Below are positions 1-5,521 of a DNA stretch of 11,189 nucleotides, piece by piece. The translations under genes and the position numbers were made by a program. The DNA comes from Acidimicrobiaceae bacterium. GTDB taxonomy: Bacteria; Actinomycetota; Acidimicrobiia; Acidimicrobiales; MedAcidi-G1. Position 1 is the first letter of the stretch. Every line of letters begins with the position of its first letter. The notes under the pieces are model-generated. The model made no database searches. It was not told the origin of the DNA and saw nothing but the letters and a program-made list of their open reading frames with translations. The stretch spans positions 35,607 to 46,795 of the forward strand of contig PACE01000052.1 of assembly GCA_002699725.1 (NCBI GenBank), read 5' to 3'.

Positions 1-1604
1 CGCACCCCGGCGACCGTGGCGTCGATCTCGGCCACCGAGGTGGTGGCCGACGTCGCCGTCGGCGCGGGTCGTCGGTCGGACAGCGACGCCAACCACGTCC
101 GGGTCGAGGCCATCGAGGGGTCGGTGTCGGGCTGGTTGGCGAAGCCGATCTCCGGTACCTCGACGAGTTCGGCCCCGCGGCGGGGTGCCGTGCCGACGGC
201 CCAGCGCATGGTCACGGACTCGCGGAAGCGGTCGGCCTGTTCGGCGAACTCCGGCGTTCCGGGTCGGAGCGTGAAGAGGTGGTGGAGGAAGTTCTCGGGA
301 GCGGCGTTCTCCTCGAGGCGTCGAAACAGGTAACTGATCGCCACGTCGAAGTCGGCCCGCCCGACGATGGGCGTGTAGAGCAGCAGGCCGTCGGAGGCGT
401 CGCGCACCGAGCGCGCCTGGGCCGGTGCCATGCCCTGGAGCATCTCCAACTCGATCCGGTCGGCGACGCCCCGTTGTTCGGCCAGCAGGTGGGTCCAGGC
501 CACGTCGAAGAGGTTGTGGCTGGCGAGGCCGATGCGCACGGCGTCGGCGTGTCCGGGACGCAGCGCCCAGTCGACGCAGCGCTTGTAGTTGGCGTCGACC
601 TCGGCCTTGGTGGTGTAGGGCGCCTGGGCCCAGCCGTGAACCTCGGCCTCGACCCGTTCCATCGCCAGGTTGGCGCCCTTGACCAGGCGGACCTTGATCT
701 CGGCCCCTCCCGTTGCACGGCGTAGTTGCGCCCACTCGGTGAGCCGTCGCAGGGCATCGAAGGAGTCGGGCAGGTAGGCCTGCAGGACGATCCCGGCCTC
801 GAGGCCGGACAGGTCAGACTCGTCGAGCAACTCGGTGAACGCCCGGATGGTGAGCTCGAGGTCCCGGTACTCCTCCATGTCGAGGTTCACGAATGTGGGC
901 GGCGACGTGTCCGACGCTCGCCGGTAGAGCACCCGGAGTCGGTCCTTGATGCGCCCGAGGGTGTGGTCGAAGGCCCAGAGGTTGATCTGGCTGGCGATGG
1001 CCGAGACCTTGATCGACACGTAGTCGACCTCGGGGTCCTCGATCAGCCGGAGGGTCTCCTCGAAGCGTCGCTCGGCCTCCCGGTCCCCGAGCACGGCCTC
1101 GCCGAGCAGGTTGACGTTGAGGGCGAAACCCCCTGATCGGCGCTCGGCGTGGTGGGCTCGACGCTTCTCGGGCTCGTCATCCACGACGAGGTGGCCGACC
1201 ATGCCGCGCATCCGGCGCCGGGCCAGTGGGATGACCAGGGACGGCAGCAGCGGAGCGAGGCGGGCGCCGATGCGGAGGGCCAACCTGTCGAATGGTCCGA
1301 GAAAACCGGGAAGTTCGCCGGCGGCGACGAGGCAGGCCAGTTCGCGGGCGGCCGCCCGGTCATCGCGGTGGCGGGCCACACGGTCGACGAAGCGCATCGT
1401 GAAGGCCACCCCGTCGGGGTCGGCGACGAGTCGGGCGAGTCGGTCCCCGAGGGCCCGTTCGCCGCGGGTCTCGTCGGCGGCGGCCAGGTTGATCCAGCGG
1501 GTTGCGAGGGCGACGGCGTCTTCGACGAGTCGGTCGGCCGCATCAGCGGCGTCGATGCCGAGAGGGGCGCCTTCCGGCGAAGACGCAGCGGTCGTCTCGG
1601 GCAT
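1..1604 (-). CDS. putA: Bifunctional proline dehydrogenase / P5C dehydrogenase, N-terminal part (truncated by window edge)
   Basis: Oxidises proline to P5C with FAD and then, in the missing C-terminal part, P5C to glutamate with NAD+. I translated the minus strand: 534 codons are open to the window edge. Proline dehydrogenase barrel motifs are visible: SIKVSAI around residues 197-203, FVNLDMEEYRD 238-248, LQAYLP 274-279, KVRLVKGAN 304-312, RIGLASHN 357-364 and YTPIVGRADFD 410-420. The substrate-binding RRxxE signature is intact (R428, R429, E432), and the linker FANQPDTDPS precedes the aldehyde dehydrogenase domain. There is no N-terminal ribbon-helix-helix DNA-binding domain, unlike E. coli PutA, so control must come from elsewhere; the divergent PAS-AraC gene is the obvious candidate. 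The ATG at 1604 has no clear ribosome site, and an in-frame GTG at 1610 is an alternative. Family assignment is firm; bifunctionality rests on the linker and the length. Confidence 0.93.
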   Translation of the reverse strand, partial: MPETTAASSPEGAPLGIDAADAADRLVEDAVALATRWINLAAADETRGERALGDRLARLVADPDGVAFTMRFVDRVARHRDDRAAARELACLVAAGELPGFLGPFDRLALRIGARLAPLLPSLVIPLARRRMRGMVGHLVVDDEPEKRRAHHAERRSGGFALNVNLLGEAVLGDREAERRFEETLRLIEDPEVDYVSIKVSAIASQINLWAFDHTLGRIKDRLRVLYRRASDTSPPTFVNLDMEEYRDLELTIRAFTELLDESDLSGLEAGIVLQAYLPDSFDALRRLTEWAQLRRATGGAEIKVRLVKGANLAMERVEAEVHGWAQAPYTTKAEVDANYKRCVDWALRPGHADAVRIGLASHNLFDVAWTHLLAEQRGVADRIELEMLQGMAPAQARSVRDASDGLLLYTPIVGRADFDVAISYLFRRLEENAAPENFLHHLFTLRPGTPEFAEQADRFRESVTMRWAVGTAPRRGAELVEVPEIGFANQPDTDPSMASTRTWLASLSDRRPAPTATSATTSVAEIDATVAGV

Positions 1605-1656
1605 GTCCACAGTCTGAGGGAGCGGCCGCCCAGCGTCTTGTACGATCGGGGCCCTG
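1605..1656. promoter_or_regulatory. Divergent putA / PAS-AraC promoter region
   Basis: This 52-bp gap must hold the promoters of both divergent genes, or those promoters reach into the coding sequences. On the plus strand TACGAT (1641-1646) fits an actinobacterial -10 box, with transcription starting only 3-4 nt before the regulator's ATG. No convincing -35 and no clear putA promoter were found. An imperfect palindrome (1645-1658) and a perfect 13-bp one (1662-1674) sit at the regulator's start. Confidence 0.45.
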
Positions 1657-2409
1657 ATGACGTCCGAATCGGACAATTCAGCCCTGCCCGCCCCTGATCA
1701 CGGGTCGACCGGGGCGATCCAGCCCCTGCTGGAACTCTTCGACTCGCTGCCCCAAGTCATGTTCTGCATGAAGGGCGTCGACGGTCGCTACCTCGCCGTG
1801 AACGATGCCTTCGTCCGCAGGTCGGGTCGCCGGTCGAAGCGCGACGTCCTCGGCGCACGGGCGACCGACCTCTTCCCCGCACCCCTGGCGGAGCGCTACG
1901 AGGAGCAGGACGGCAACGTCTTCTCCAGCGGTGAGCCCCTCCGGGACGAACTCGAGTTGATCCGGCGACCTGACGGCTCGTTCGGCTGGTACCTCACGGT
2001 GAAGTTGCCGATCGAGGAGGACGGCGAGGTCACGGCACTGGTGAGTGTGAGTCGCGACCTCGCGACTCCCAGCGACGAGAGGATCGCCCTCGAGGCTCTG
2101 ACCCGAGTCGTGGAACTCGTCCAGGCCCACCTCGACGAGCCGCTTCGGGTGGCCGACCTGGCCGAGGCGGCCGGCTGCTCCGAGGCGCAACTCGAGCGCC
2201 GGATGAAGAAGGTGTTCGGCCTGACAGCCACGCAGTACGTCCTGCGTGTCCGTGTGGAACGGGCCACAGAGATGCTCACCGGCACCGACGACCCGATCGC
2301 CATGATCGCCGCCGCCTGCGGGTTCTACGACCAGGCCGGCCTCACGAGGCAGTTTGCCCGGCTTGCCGGCGAGACCCCCGCCCGCTTCCGGGCGTCGCAT
2401 TCGGGCTGA
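1657..2409 (+). CDS. PAS-domain AraC-family transcriptional regulator
   Basis: A 250-residue sensor-regulator. Residues about 27-135 form a PAS fold (FDSLPQVMFCMKGVDGRYLAVNDAF, then RRPDGSFGWYLTVKLPI and the final VSVSRDL strand). Residues about 145-247 are an AraC/XylS domain with two helix-turn-helices: LRVADLAEAAGCSEAQLERRMKKVFG (163-188) and DDPIAMIAAACGFYDQAGLTRQF (211-233), ending in the typical GETPARFR. The PAS domain probably binds a small molecule or cofactor in the cytoplasm; the ligand cannot be read from sequence. Only 52 bp separate it from the divergent putA, so I infer that it controls putA, itself, or both. The ATG at 1657 has no Shine-Dalgarno, but a TACGAT box ends 10 nt upstream, giving a nearly leaderless transcript. 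Its stop lies 7 bp from the stop of the convergent CoA-transferase gene. Confidence 0.9.
   Translation: MTSESDNSALPAPDHGSTGAIQPLLELFDSLPQVMFCMKGVDGRYLAVNDAFVRRSGRRSKRDVLGARATDLFPAPLAERYEEQDGNVFSSGEPLRDELELIRRPDGSFGWYLTVKLPIEEDGEVTALVSVSRDLATPSDERIALEALTRVVELVQAHLDEPLRVADLAEAAGCSEAQLERRMKKVFGLTATQYVLRVRVERATEMLTGTDDPIAMIAAACGFYDQAGLTRQFARLAGETPARFRASHSG
1662..1674. repeat. 13-bp perfect palindrome at start of regulator gene
   Basis: GTCCGA-A-TCGGAC, with 6-bp arms around one central base, begins 5 nt after the regulator's first base. It could be a binding site that blocks transcription from TACGAT at 1641-1646, but 6-bp arms arise by chance a few times in 11 kb, and AraC-type proteins usually bind direct repeats. 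It is recorded for its position only. Confidence 0.3.
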
Positions 2410-2420
2410 CCGGCGGTCAG
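2406..2420. repeat. Palindrome carrying both convergent stop codons
   Basis: CTGACC-GGC-GGTCAG is a perfect 6-bp-arm inverted repeat. The TGA in the left arm ends the PAS-AraC gene, and the TGA read from the minus strand in the right arm ends the CoA-transferase gene. In RNA it would be a short hairpin with a 3-nt loop on either strand. There is no T-tract, so it is not a canonical intrinsic terminator. Confidence 0.5.
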
Positions 2421-3595
2421 TCGCCGAGGCCGTCCCGGATCTCGTCGCCGTGCTGGTCGTTGCGGGGCGGTGGGCGCCGGACGCTGGGAGGAGTGGCGGA
2501 GAGCCCCATCGGCGAGCGCACCGAGCGGAAGGCTCCGTCGCCCTCGCCGAGCACGTCCACCGGGTCCAGCCCGAGCGCTTCGGCGGTGGCGAACGCCGAA
2601 CGGACGTCGTTGATCGGACCGGCCGGGATGCCGGCAGCCTGCAGTCGCCCAACCCACTCCTCGACGGAACCGTCGACCAGGACCGCTTCGACCTCGGTGG
2701 CGAGCGCTTCGACGTTGGCGACACGGCCCTCGTTGTCTGCGAACCTCGGGTCGTCGCACCATTCGGGTCGTCCGAGCACGTCGGCGAAGCGCTCCCAGAG
2801 CACGGGGCTGGCGGCCGCCACGGCAACCATCCCGTCGGCGGCGCGGTAGGGCTCGTACGGGGCGATGGAGGGGTGCCGGTTGCCGTGCCGGACGGGGTCG
2901 ACGTCGGCGGCGACGTGGGCGCTTCCCACGTTGAGCAGCCCGGCCAGTGCCGACTGCATGAGGGAGACCTCGACATGCTGGCCGAGGCCCGTCTCGCGCC
3001 GTTCTTCGAGGGCGGCGAGGATGCCGATGGCTGCGTAGAGGCCGGTGAGCTTGTCGACCACGGCCGATCCGACCTTGGAGGGTTCGCCGTCGACCTCGCC
3101 AGTGACGTGCATGAGCCCGCTCATGGCCTGGATGAGGAAGTCGTAGCCGGCCAGGTCGCCTCCGGGACCGGAACTGCCGAAGCCGGTGATCGAGCAGGTG
3201 ATGATCGACGGCTGTTCGGCGGCCAGCGACTCACGGTCGAGATCGAAGCGCCCCATCGTGCCTGGTCGGAAGTTGTCGACCACGACGTCGGCGCCCAGGG
3301 CTATCCGTCGGGCCACCGCGAGGTCGTCCGGCCGGCGCAGGTCGAGGGCGATGGAGCGCTTGTTGCGGTTGAGGGTCAGGAAGTAGGTGCTGGTCGGGCC
3401 GTCGCCGTCGTCCCACCATGGCGGGCCCCACGTGCGGGTGTCATCGCCGACCCCGGGTTGTTCGACCTTGACGACGTCGGCGCCGAGGTCGCCAAGCACC
3501 ATCGTGGCGAGCGGGCCGGCCAGGACCCTGCTGAAGTCGGCGATGCGGAGGTGCCCGAGTGCGCCGCGAGCGCGGCGCTCTTCGAGGGAGGACAT
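2417..3595 (-). CDS. CaiB/BaiF family III CoA-transferase
   Basis: A 392-residue cytoplasmic enzyme that would move CoA between carboxylic acids through an aspartyl-CoA anhydride. The N-terminal signature LRIADFSRVLAGPLATMVLGDLGADVVKVEQP (residues 16-47), LNRNKRSIALDL (75-86) and VVDNFRPGTM (105-114) are typical. The catalytic Asp is D181 in GSAVVDKLTGLYAAIGILAAL, and the C-terminal half has RHGNRHPSIAPYEPYRAADG (236-255) and AGIPAGPIND (321-330). The length is normal for the family. The acid it activates cannot be predicted; many relatives act in carnitine, oxalate or branched-chain acid breakdown. It is the last gene of a minus-strand run after the GNAT gene (24-nt gap). The ATG at 3595 follows a stem-loop and has no strong ribosome site, so it may depend on upstream translation. 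Confidence 0.92.
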   Translation of the reverse strand: MSSLEERRARGALGHLRIADFSRVLAGPLATMVLGDLGADVVKVEQPGVGDDTRTWGPPWWDDGDGPTSTYFLTLNRNKRSIALDLRRPDDLAVARRIALGADVVVDNFRPGTMGRFDLDRESLAAEQPSIITCSITGFGSSGPGGDLAGYDFLIQAMSGLMHVTGEVDGEPSKVGSAVVDKLTGLYAAIGILAALEERRETGLGQHVEVSLMQSALAGLLNVGSAHVAADVDPVRHGNRHPSIAPYEPYRAADGMVAVAAASPVLWERFADVLGRPEWCDDPRFADNEGRVANVEALATEVEAVLVDGSVEEWVGRLQAAGIPAGPINDVRSAFATAEALGLDPVDVLGEGDGAFRSVRSPMGLSATPPSVRRPPPRNDQHGDEIRDGLGD

Positions 3596-3608
3596 GCGGT
3601 CAGTCTGC

Positions 3609-3633
3609 CGGACCGGCGCTCAGGCCGGGTCCG
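3609..3633 (-). promoter_or_regulatory. Intercistronic stem-loop between GNAT and CoA-transferase genes
   Basis: On the minus-strand transcript a GC-rich hairpin forms: CGGACC plus GGC pairs with GCC plus GGTCCG, with one bulged C and a 6-nt loop CTGAGC. That loop contains the TGA stop of the GNAT gene. The stem ends 13 nt before the CoA-transferase ATG. No T-tract follows, so it is more likely an mRNA stability or translation element than a terminator. The fold was judged by eye only. Confidence 0.4.
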
Positions 3634-4264
3634 CCAGGTCCGGGTTCCTCCACACGATCAGCACGGCGTTGTCGCCTACGGCGGGATCGTCCATGTAGTC
3701 GGGGATGGCACCCAGGGCCTCGAACCCGTTGTCCAACTGGAAACTCAGGGTTGGGTCGTAGAGCTCGCCGGCGACGACCTTGTCGACGTAGTCGTCGGCG
3801 GACATCTCGTGGATGTGGTCCTTGTAGCCGGGGATCACGCCACCGGCCACGATTCCCGCCTTGGCAAACCGTCGGACCAAGTCCTTGCGGCGGATGTAGA
3901 GCTGGTGGCCGATGCCGAGCCGCCGGTACCCGGGGTCGACGGCGATGGTGATGCCGTAGTACCAGTCGCCGTCGGCCGAATGGTTGCCGCACGAGTTCTC
4001 GCCGATGAGGTCGTCGAGCGAGTGGTGGGGGTCTTCGAAGTCGAAGTCGATGAAGATCCCGACGCCCATGCCGACGGGTCGGCCTTCGTGGAGTGCCACG
4101 AAACCGCCCTCGGGGAACGTGTCGCAGTAGACCTCGATCTCCTCGGGGACCAGCAGATCCTCGATGCCGGCGGTGGGAAAGGCCGCCCGCTCGATGGCCG
4201 CCAGTTCGACGGACCATTCTGCGCGGATCTGTTCGTAGGTGATGTCCTCGGCGGTGGCGACCAC
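3620..4264 (-). CDS. GNAT-family N-acetyltransferase
   Basis: A 214-residue protein with the GNAT core. The central strand GITIAVDPGYRRLGIGHQLYIRRKDLVRRF (residues 104-133) contains the acetyl-CoA pyrophosphate loop R114-R-L-G-I-G119. The C-terminal section, with VIPGYKDHIHEMSADDYVDKVVAGELYDPTLSFQLDNGFEALG (143-185), resembles, as I recall, the N-terminal GNAT domain of bacterial proteins fused to a carbon-nitrogen hydrolase (nitrilase). Here it stands alone. It would transfer an acetyl or acyl group to an amine; the substrate is unknown. The start is a GTG at 4264 with AGGA 4 nt upstream, 9 nt after the stop of the C45-like gene. The tight packing implies co-transcription and a shared pathway: an amide hydrolase, an amine acyltransferase and a CoA-transferase. 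Confidence 0.87.
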   Translation of the reverse strand: MVATAEDITYEQIRAEWSVELAAIERAAFPTAGIEDLLVPEEIEVYCDTFPEGGFVALHEGRPVGMGVGIFIDFDFEDPHHSLDDLIGENSCGNHSADGDWYYGITIAVDPGYRRLGIGHQLYIRRKDLVRRFAKAGIVAGGVIPGYKDHIHEMSADDYVDKVVAGELYDPTLSFQLDNGFEALGAIPDYMDDPAVGDNAVLIVWRNPDLADPA

Positions 4265-4273
4265 GGCGTCCTG

Positions 4274-5365
4274 CTAGTCCGGGAACGGTACGTGGGTGTA
4301 GTCGTTGTGGCGTGGAACGCCCCACACGGCCCAGAGGTCGCGGGTGCGTGGGCGCATGACAACGGCACCGCTGGACTCGACGTGGTGGGTGTCATCGGAC
4401 TCGCGACAAATCGCGTCGGGATCACGGGTGATCGCCATGCAGTCCTCGGCGGTGATGCCGTCGCGGTCGAGTAGGCCGACCGCCCGCTCGAGGCGACGGG
4501 CCGAGTTGGCCGTGAGGTCGGCGGGACGCGGGGCTTCGACGGCGGTGGCCTCGTCCCAGAGGGTGTGGTTGGTGTGGACCAGCGCGTCATCGTCGACGCC
4601 GAGCCAGGGACGGGCGGTCGGCATGCCCTCGACCATGAAGCCACTGCCGTCGGCGTCGAACAGGAGGTAGCTGTGGGCGCCGGCCAGGTCGGCGCCGAGC
4701 ACGACCTCGAGGGCCTCGTCGGCGGTAGACCGCAGCAGTGCATCACGGACGACCGTGGGCCAGGTGACGCCGATGGTGCCGTCGATGCCGGTGAGGTTGT
4801 TGATACCGACGCAGACGCCGTCCTCGTTCATGCCGATCTGGCCGAGGCAGCCGGTGGTGGAGAACACGAGTGCTGCGGGCCCGTCGTCGGGGCGGACGCG
4901 TAACAGGACCACGTGCTCGGTGGCGGAGTCGTGCATGTCCCAGGTCTGGGCGTAGAGGCCGACGCCGTCGGCCCGGCTGTCGGGGACGATGAAGGCGGTG
5001 CAGTCGTCCTCGACGACGGCGGCCGGATGACTGCCGGCAACGTGTGAGCGCACCGTATCGACGAAGTCGGTGAAGCCGCCGACCACGATGGCCTCGGCAA
5101 GCGTGATGCCGGCGCCCTCGGCCATGCCGCACATCTCCTCGTGGAGGACCGGCGAGTGCGCCTCATGGGCAGGGATGCAGGCCTCGGCGAGGGCGAGGAC
5201 TCCCTCGCGATCGAGGGGCCTCCCGCTCCACTCGCCGGAGCCGACGAGGCGGACGCGTTCGTCCGTGTAGCGCCTGATCTCGTCGGCGTAGGCGGTGCCG
5301 TGGGCATGACCCATGGCCGCCGGGCCGCCAGCCAGGTCGAGGACACGGAGTGCGGAACGCCTCAT
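4274..5365 (-). CDS. C45 / acyl-CoA:6-aminopenicillanate acyltransferase-like Ntn-hydrolase
   Basis: A 363-residue protein of the family that includes penicillin acyltransferase and acid ceramidase-like amidases. These are made as a proenzyme and cleave themselves to expose an N-terminal Cys. The N-terminal GGPAAMGHAHGTAYADEI (residues 13-30) is typical. The predicted cleavage and nucleophile site is EDD/CTAFIVPD, with C122, followed by GLYAQTWDMH (136-145), the family's usual N/T-W-D segment. GINNLTG and WPTVVRDALLRS follow in the second half. No signal peptide is seen, so it is probably cytoplasmic. It likely hydrolyses or forms an amide bond; the substrate is unknown. I chose ATG 5365 because homology begins at once (RVLDLAGG). 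The frame is open to 5512, but those 49 residues are Arg/Cys-rich and overlap the operator region. It is the first gene of the C45-GNAT-CoA-transferase run. Confidence 0.88.
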   Translation of the reverse strand: MRRSALRVLDLAGGPAAMGHAHGTAYADEIRRYTDERVRLVGSGEWSGRPLDREGVLALAEACIPAHEAHSPVLHEEMCGMAEGAGITLAEAIVVGGFTDFVDTVRSHVAGSHPAAVVEDDCTAFIVPDSRADGVGLYAQTWDMHDSATEHVVLLRVRPDDGPAALVFSTTGCLGQIGMNEDGVCVGINNLTGIDGTIGVTWPTVVRDALLRSTADEALEVVLGADLAGAHSYLLFDADGSGFMVEGMPTARPWLGVDDDALVHTNHTLWDEATAVEAPRPADLTANSARRLERAVGLLDRDGITAEDCMAITRDPDAICRESDDTHHVESSGAVVMRPRTRDLWAVWGVPRHNDYTHVPFPD

Positions 5366-5401
5366 GGACCGTAGTTTCGCGCACGGGTTGCAGCAATGCA
5401 A
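5366..5401 (-). promoter_or_regulatory. Candidate leaderless promoter of the C45 operon
   Basis: Reading the minus strand, TTGCAT (5401-5396) serves as the -35, a 17-bp spacer follows, then GAAACT (5378-5373) as a weak -10, and 7 nt later the ATG at 5365. Spacing is ideal and would give a leaderless mRNA, but the -10 matches the consensus at only half its positions. An inverted repeat, TTGCA-GCAA-TGCAA (5388-5401), covers the -35 box, so a bound protein would block RNA polymerase. Confidence 0.4.
5388..5401. repeat. Inverted repeat TTGCA-N4-TGCAA, candidate secondary operator
   Basis: Five-base arms TTGCA and TGCAA lie 4 bp apart. The arms are identical to the outer half-sites of the 21-bp palindrome at 5427-5447, although the spacing differs. 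The site overlaps the predicted -35 box of the C45 operon. Alone it would be weak; the shared half-site and the location make it a candidate second contact for the same regulator. Confidence 0.4.
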
Positions 5402-5422
5402 GGGAATTCGTCGCCATTCCCT
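5401..5422. repeat. Inverted repeat AGGGAAT-N8-ATTCCCT
   Basis: Perfect 7-bp arms (5401-5407 and 5416-5422) are separated by 8 bp. The centre-to-centre distance of the arms (15 bp) suits neither a helix-turn-helix dimer on one face nor a clear terminator. It lies between the two TTGCA-type repeats, and its role is unknown. It could be a site for a second regulator or an RNA stem in a leader. Confidence 0.4.
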
Positions 5423-5426
5423 CTGT

Positions 5427-5447
5427 TTGCAACGGATTCCGTTGCAA
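5427..5447. promoter_or_regulatory. 21-bp perfect palindromic operator candidate
   Basis: TTGCAACGGA-T-TCCGTTGCAA is a flawless inverted repeat with 10-bp arms around one central base, inside the 156-bp gap between the divergent C45 operon and psuG. Length and symmetry match an operator for a homodimeric helix-turn-helix repressor (LacI, GntR or TetR type). The chance of such a repeat at a given position is about one in a million. It lies about 50-60 bp upstream of both predicted promoter cores. No matching regulator gene is in the window. Confidence 0.7.
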
Positions 5448-5509
5448 GTAACCCTCATCCCGACGGTTTCTATCGACTCCCGGCGGTGTCGGCGGGACCC
5501 ACCATGAGA

Positions 5510-5515
5510 CACAAT
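5510..5515 (+). promoter_or_regulatory. Candidate -10 box for leaderless psuG transcript
   Basis: CACAAT lies 6 nt upstream of the ATG at 5522, close to the spacing expected when transcription starts at the start codon. It matches four of the six TATAAT positions but lacks the first T. No clear -35 is seen at the right distance. An alternative ATG at 5504 lies upstream of this box. Confidence 0.35.
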
Positions 5516-5521
5516 GACCCG

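Noticed and set aside
212..1543. Minus- and plus-strand frames inside putA
   Set aside because: They are Arg/Pro/Ser/Thr-rich off-frame translations. The true putA frame runs from 1604 through the window edge without a stop.
1622..1629. GCGGCCGC palindrome between putA and the regulator
   Set aside because: An 8-bp G/C-only palindrome is expected by chance in this base composition and has no spaced partner.
2354..4474. A 706-codon open frame on the plus strand
   Set aside because: It lies antisense to the CoA-transferase, GNAT and C45 genes, whose minus-strand products have clear family motifs. Its own sequence is a low-complexity Gly/Val/Asp/His mix, as expected for a mirror frame in G+C-rich DNA.
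5366..5512. A 49-residue N-terminal extension of the C45-like protein
   Set aside because: The extension is Arg/Cys/Ser-rich, covers the palindromic control region and has no family similarity. Homology starts just after ATG 5365.
5396..5521. A longer psuG start at 5396 or 5504
   Set aside because: The added residues have no counterpart in PsuG and run through the operator palindromes. ATG 5522 gives the normal length.
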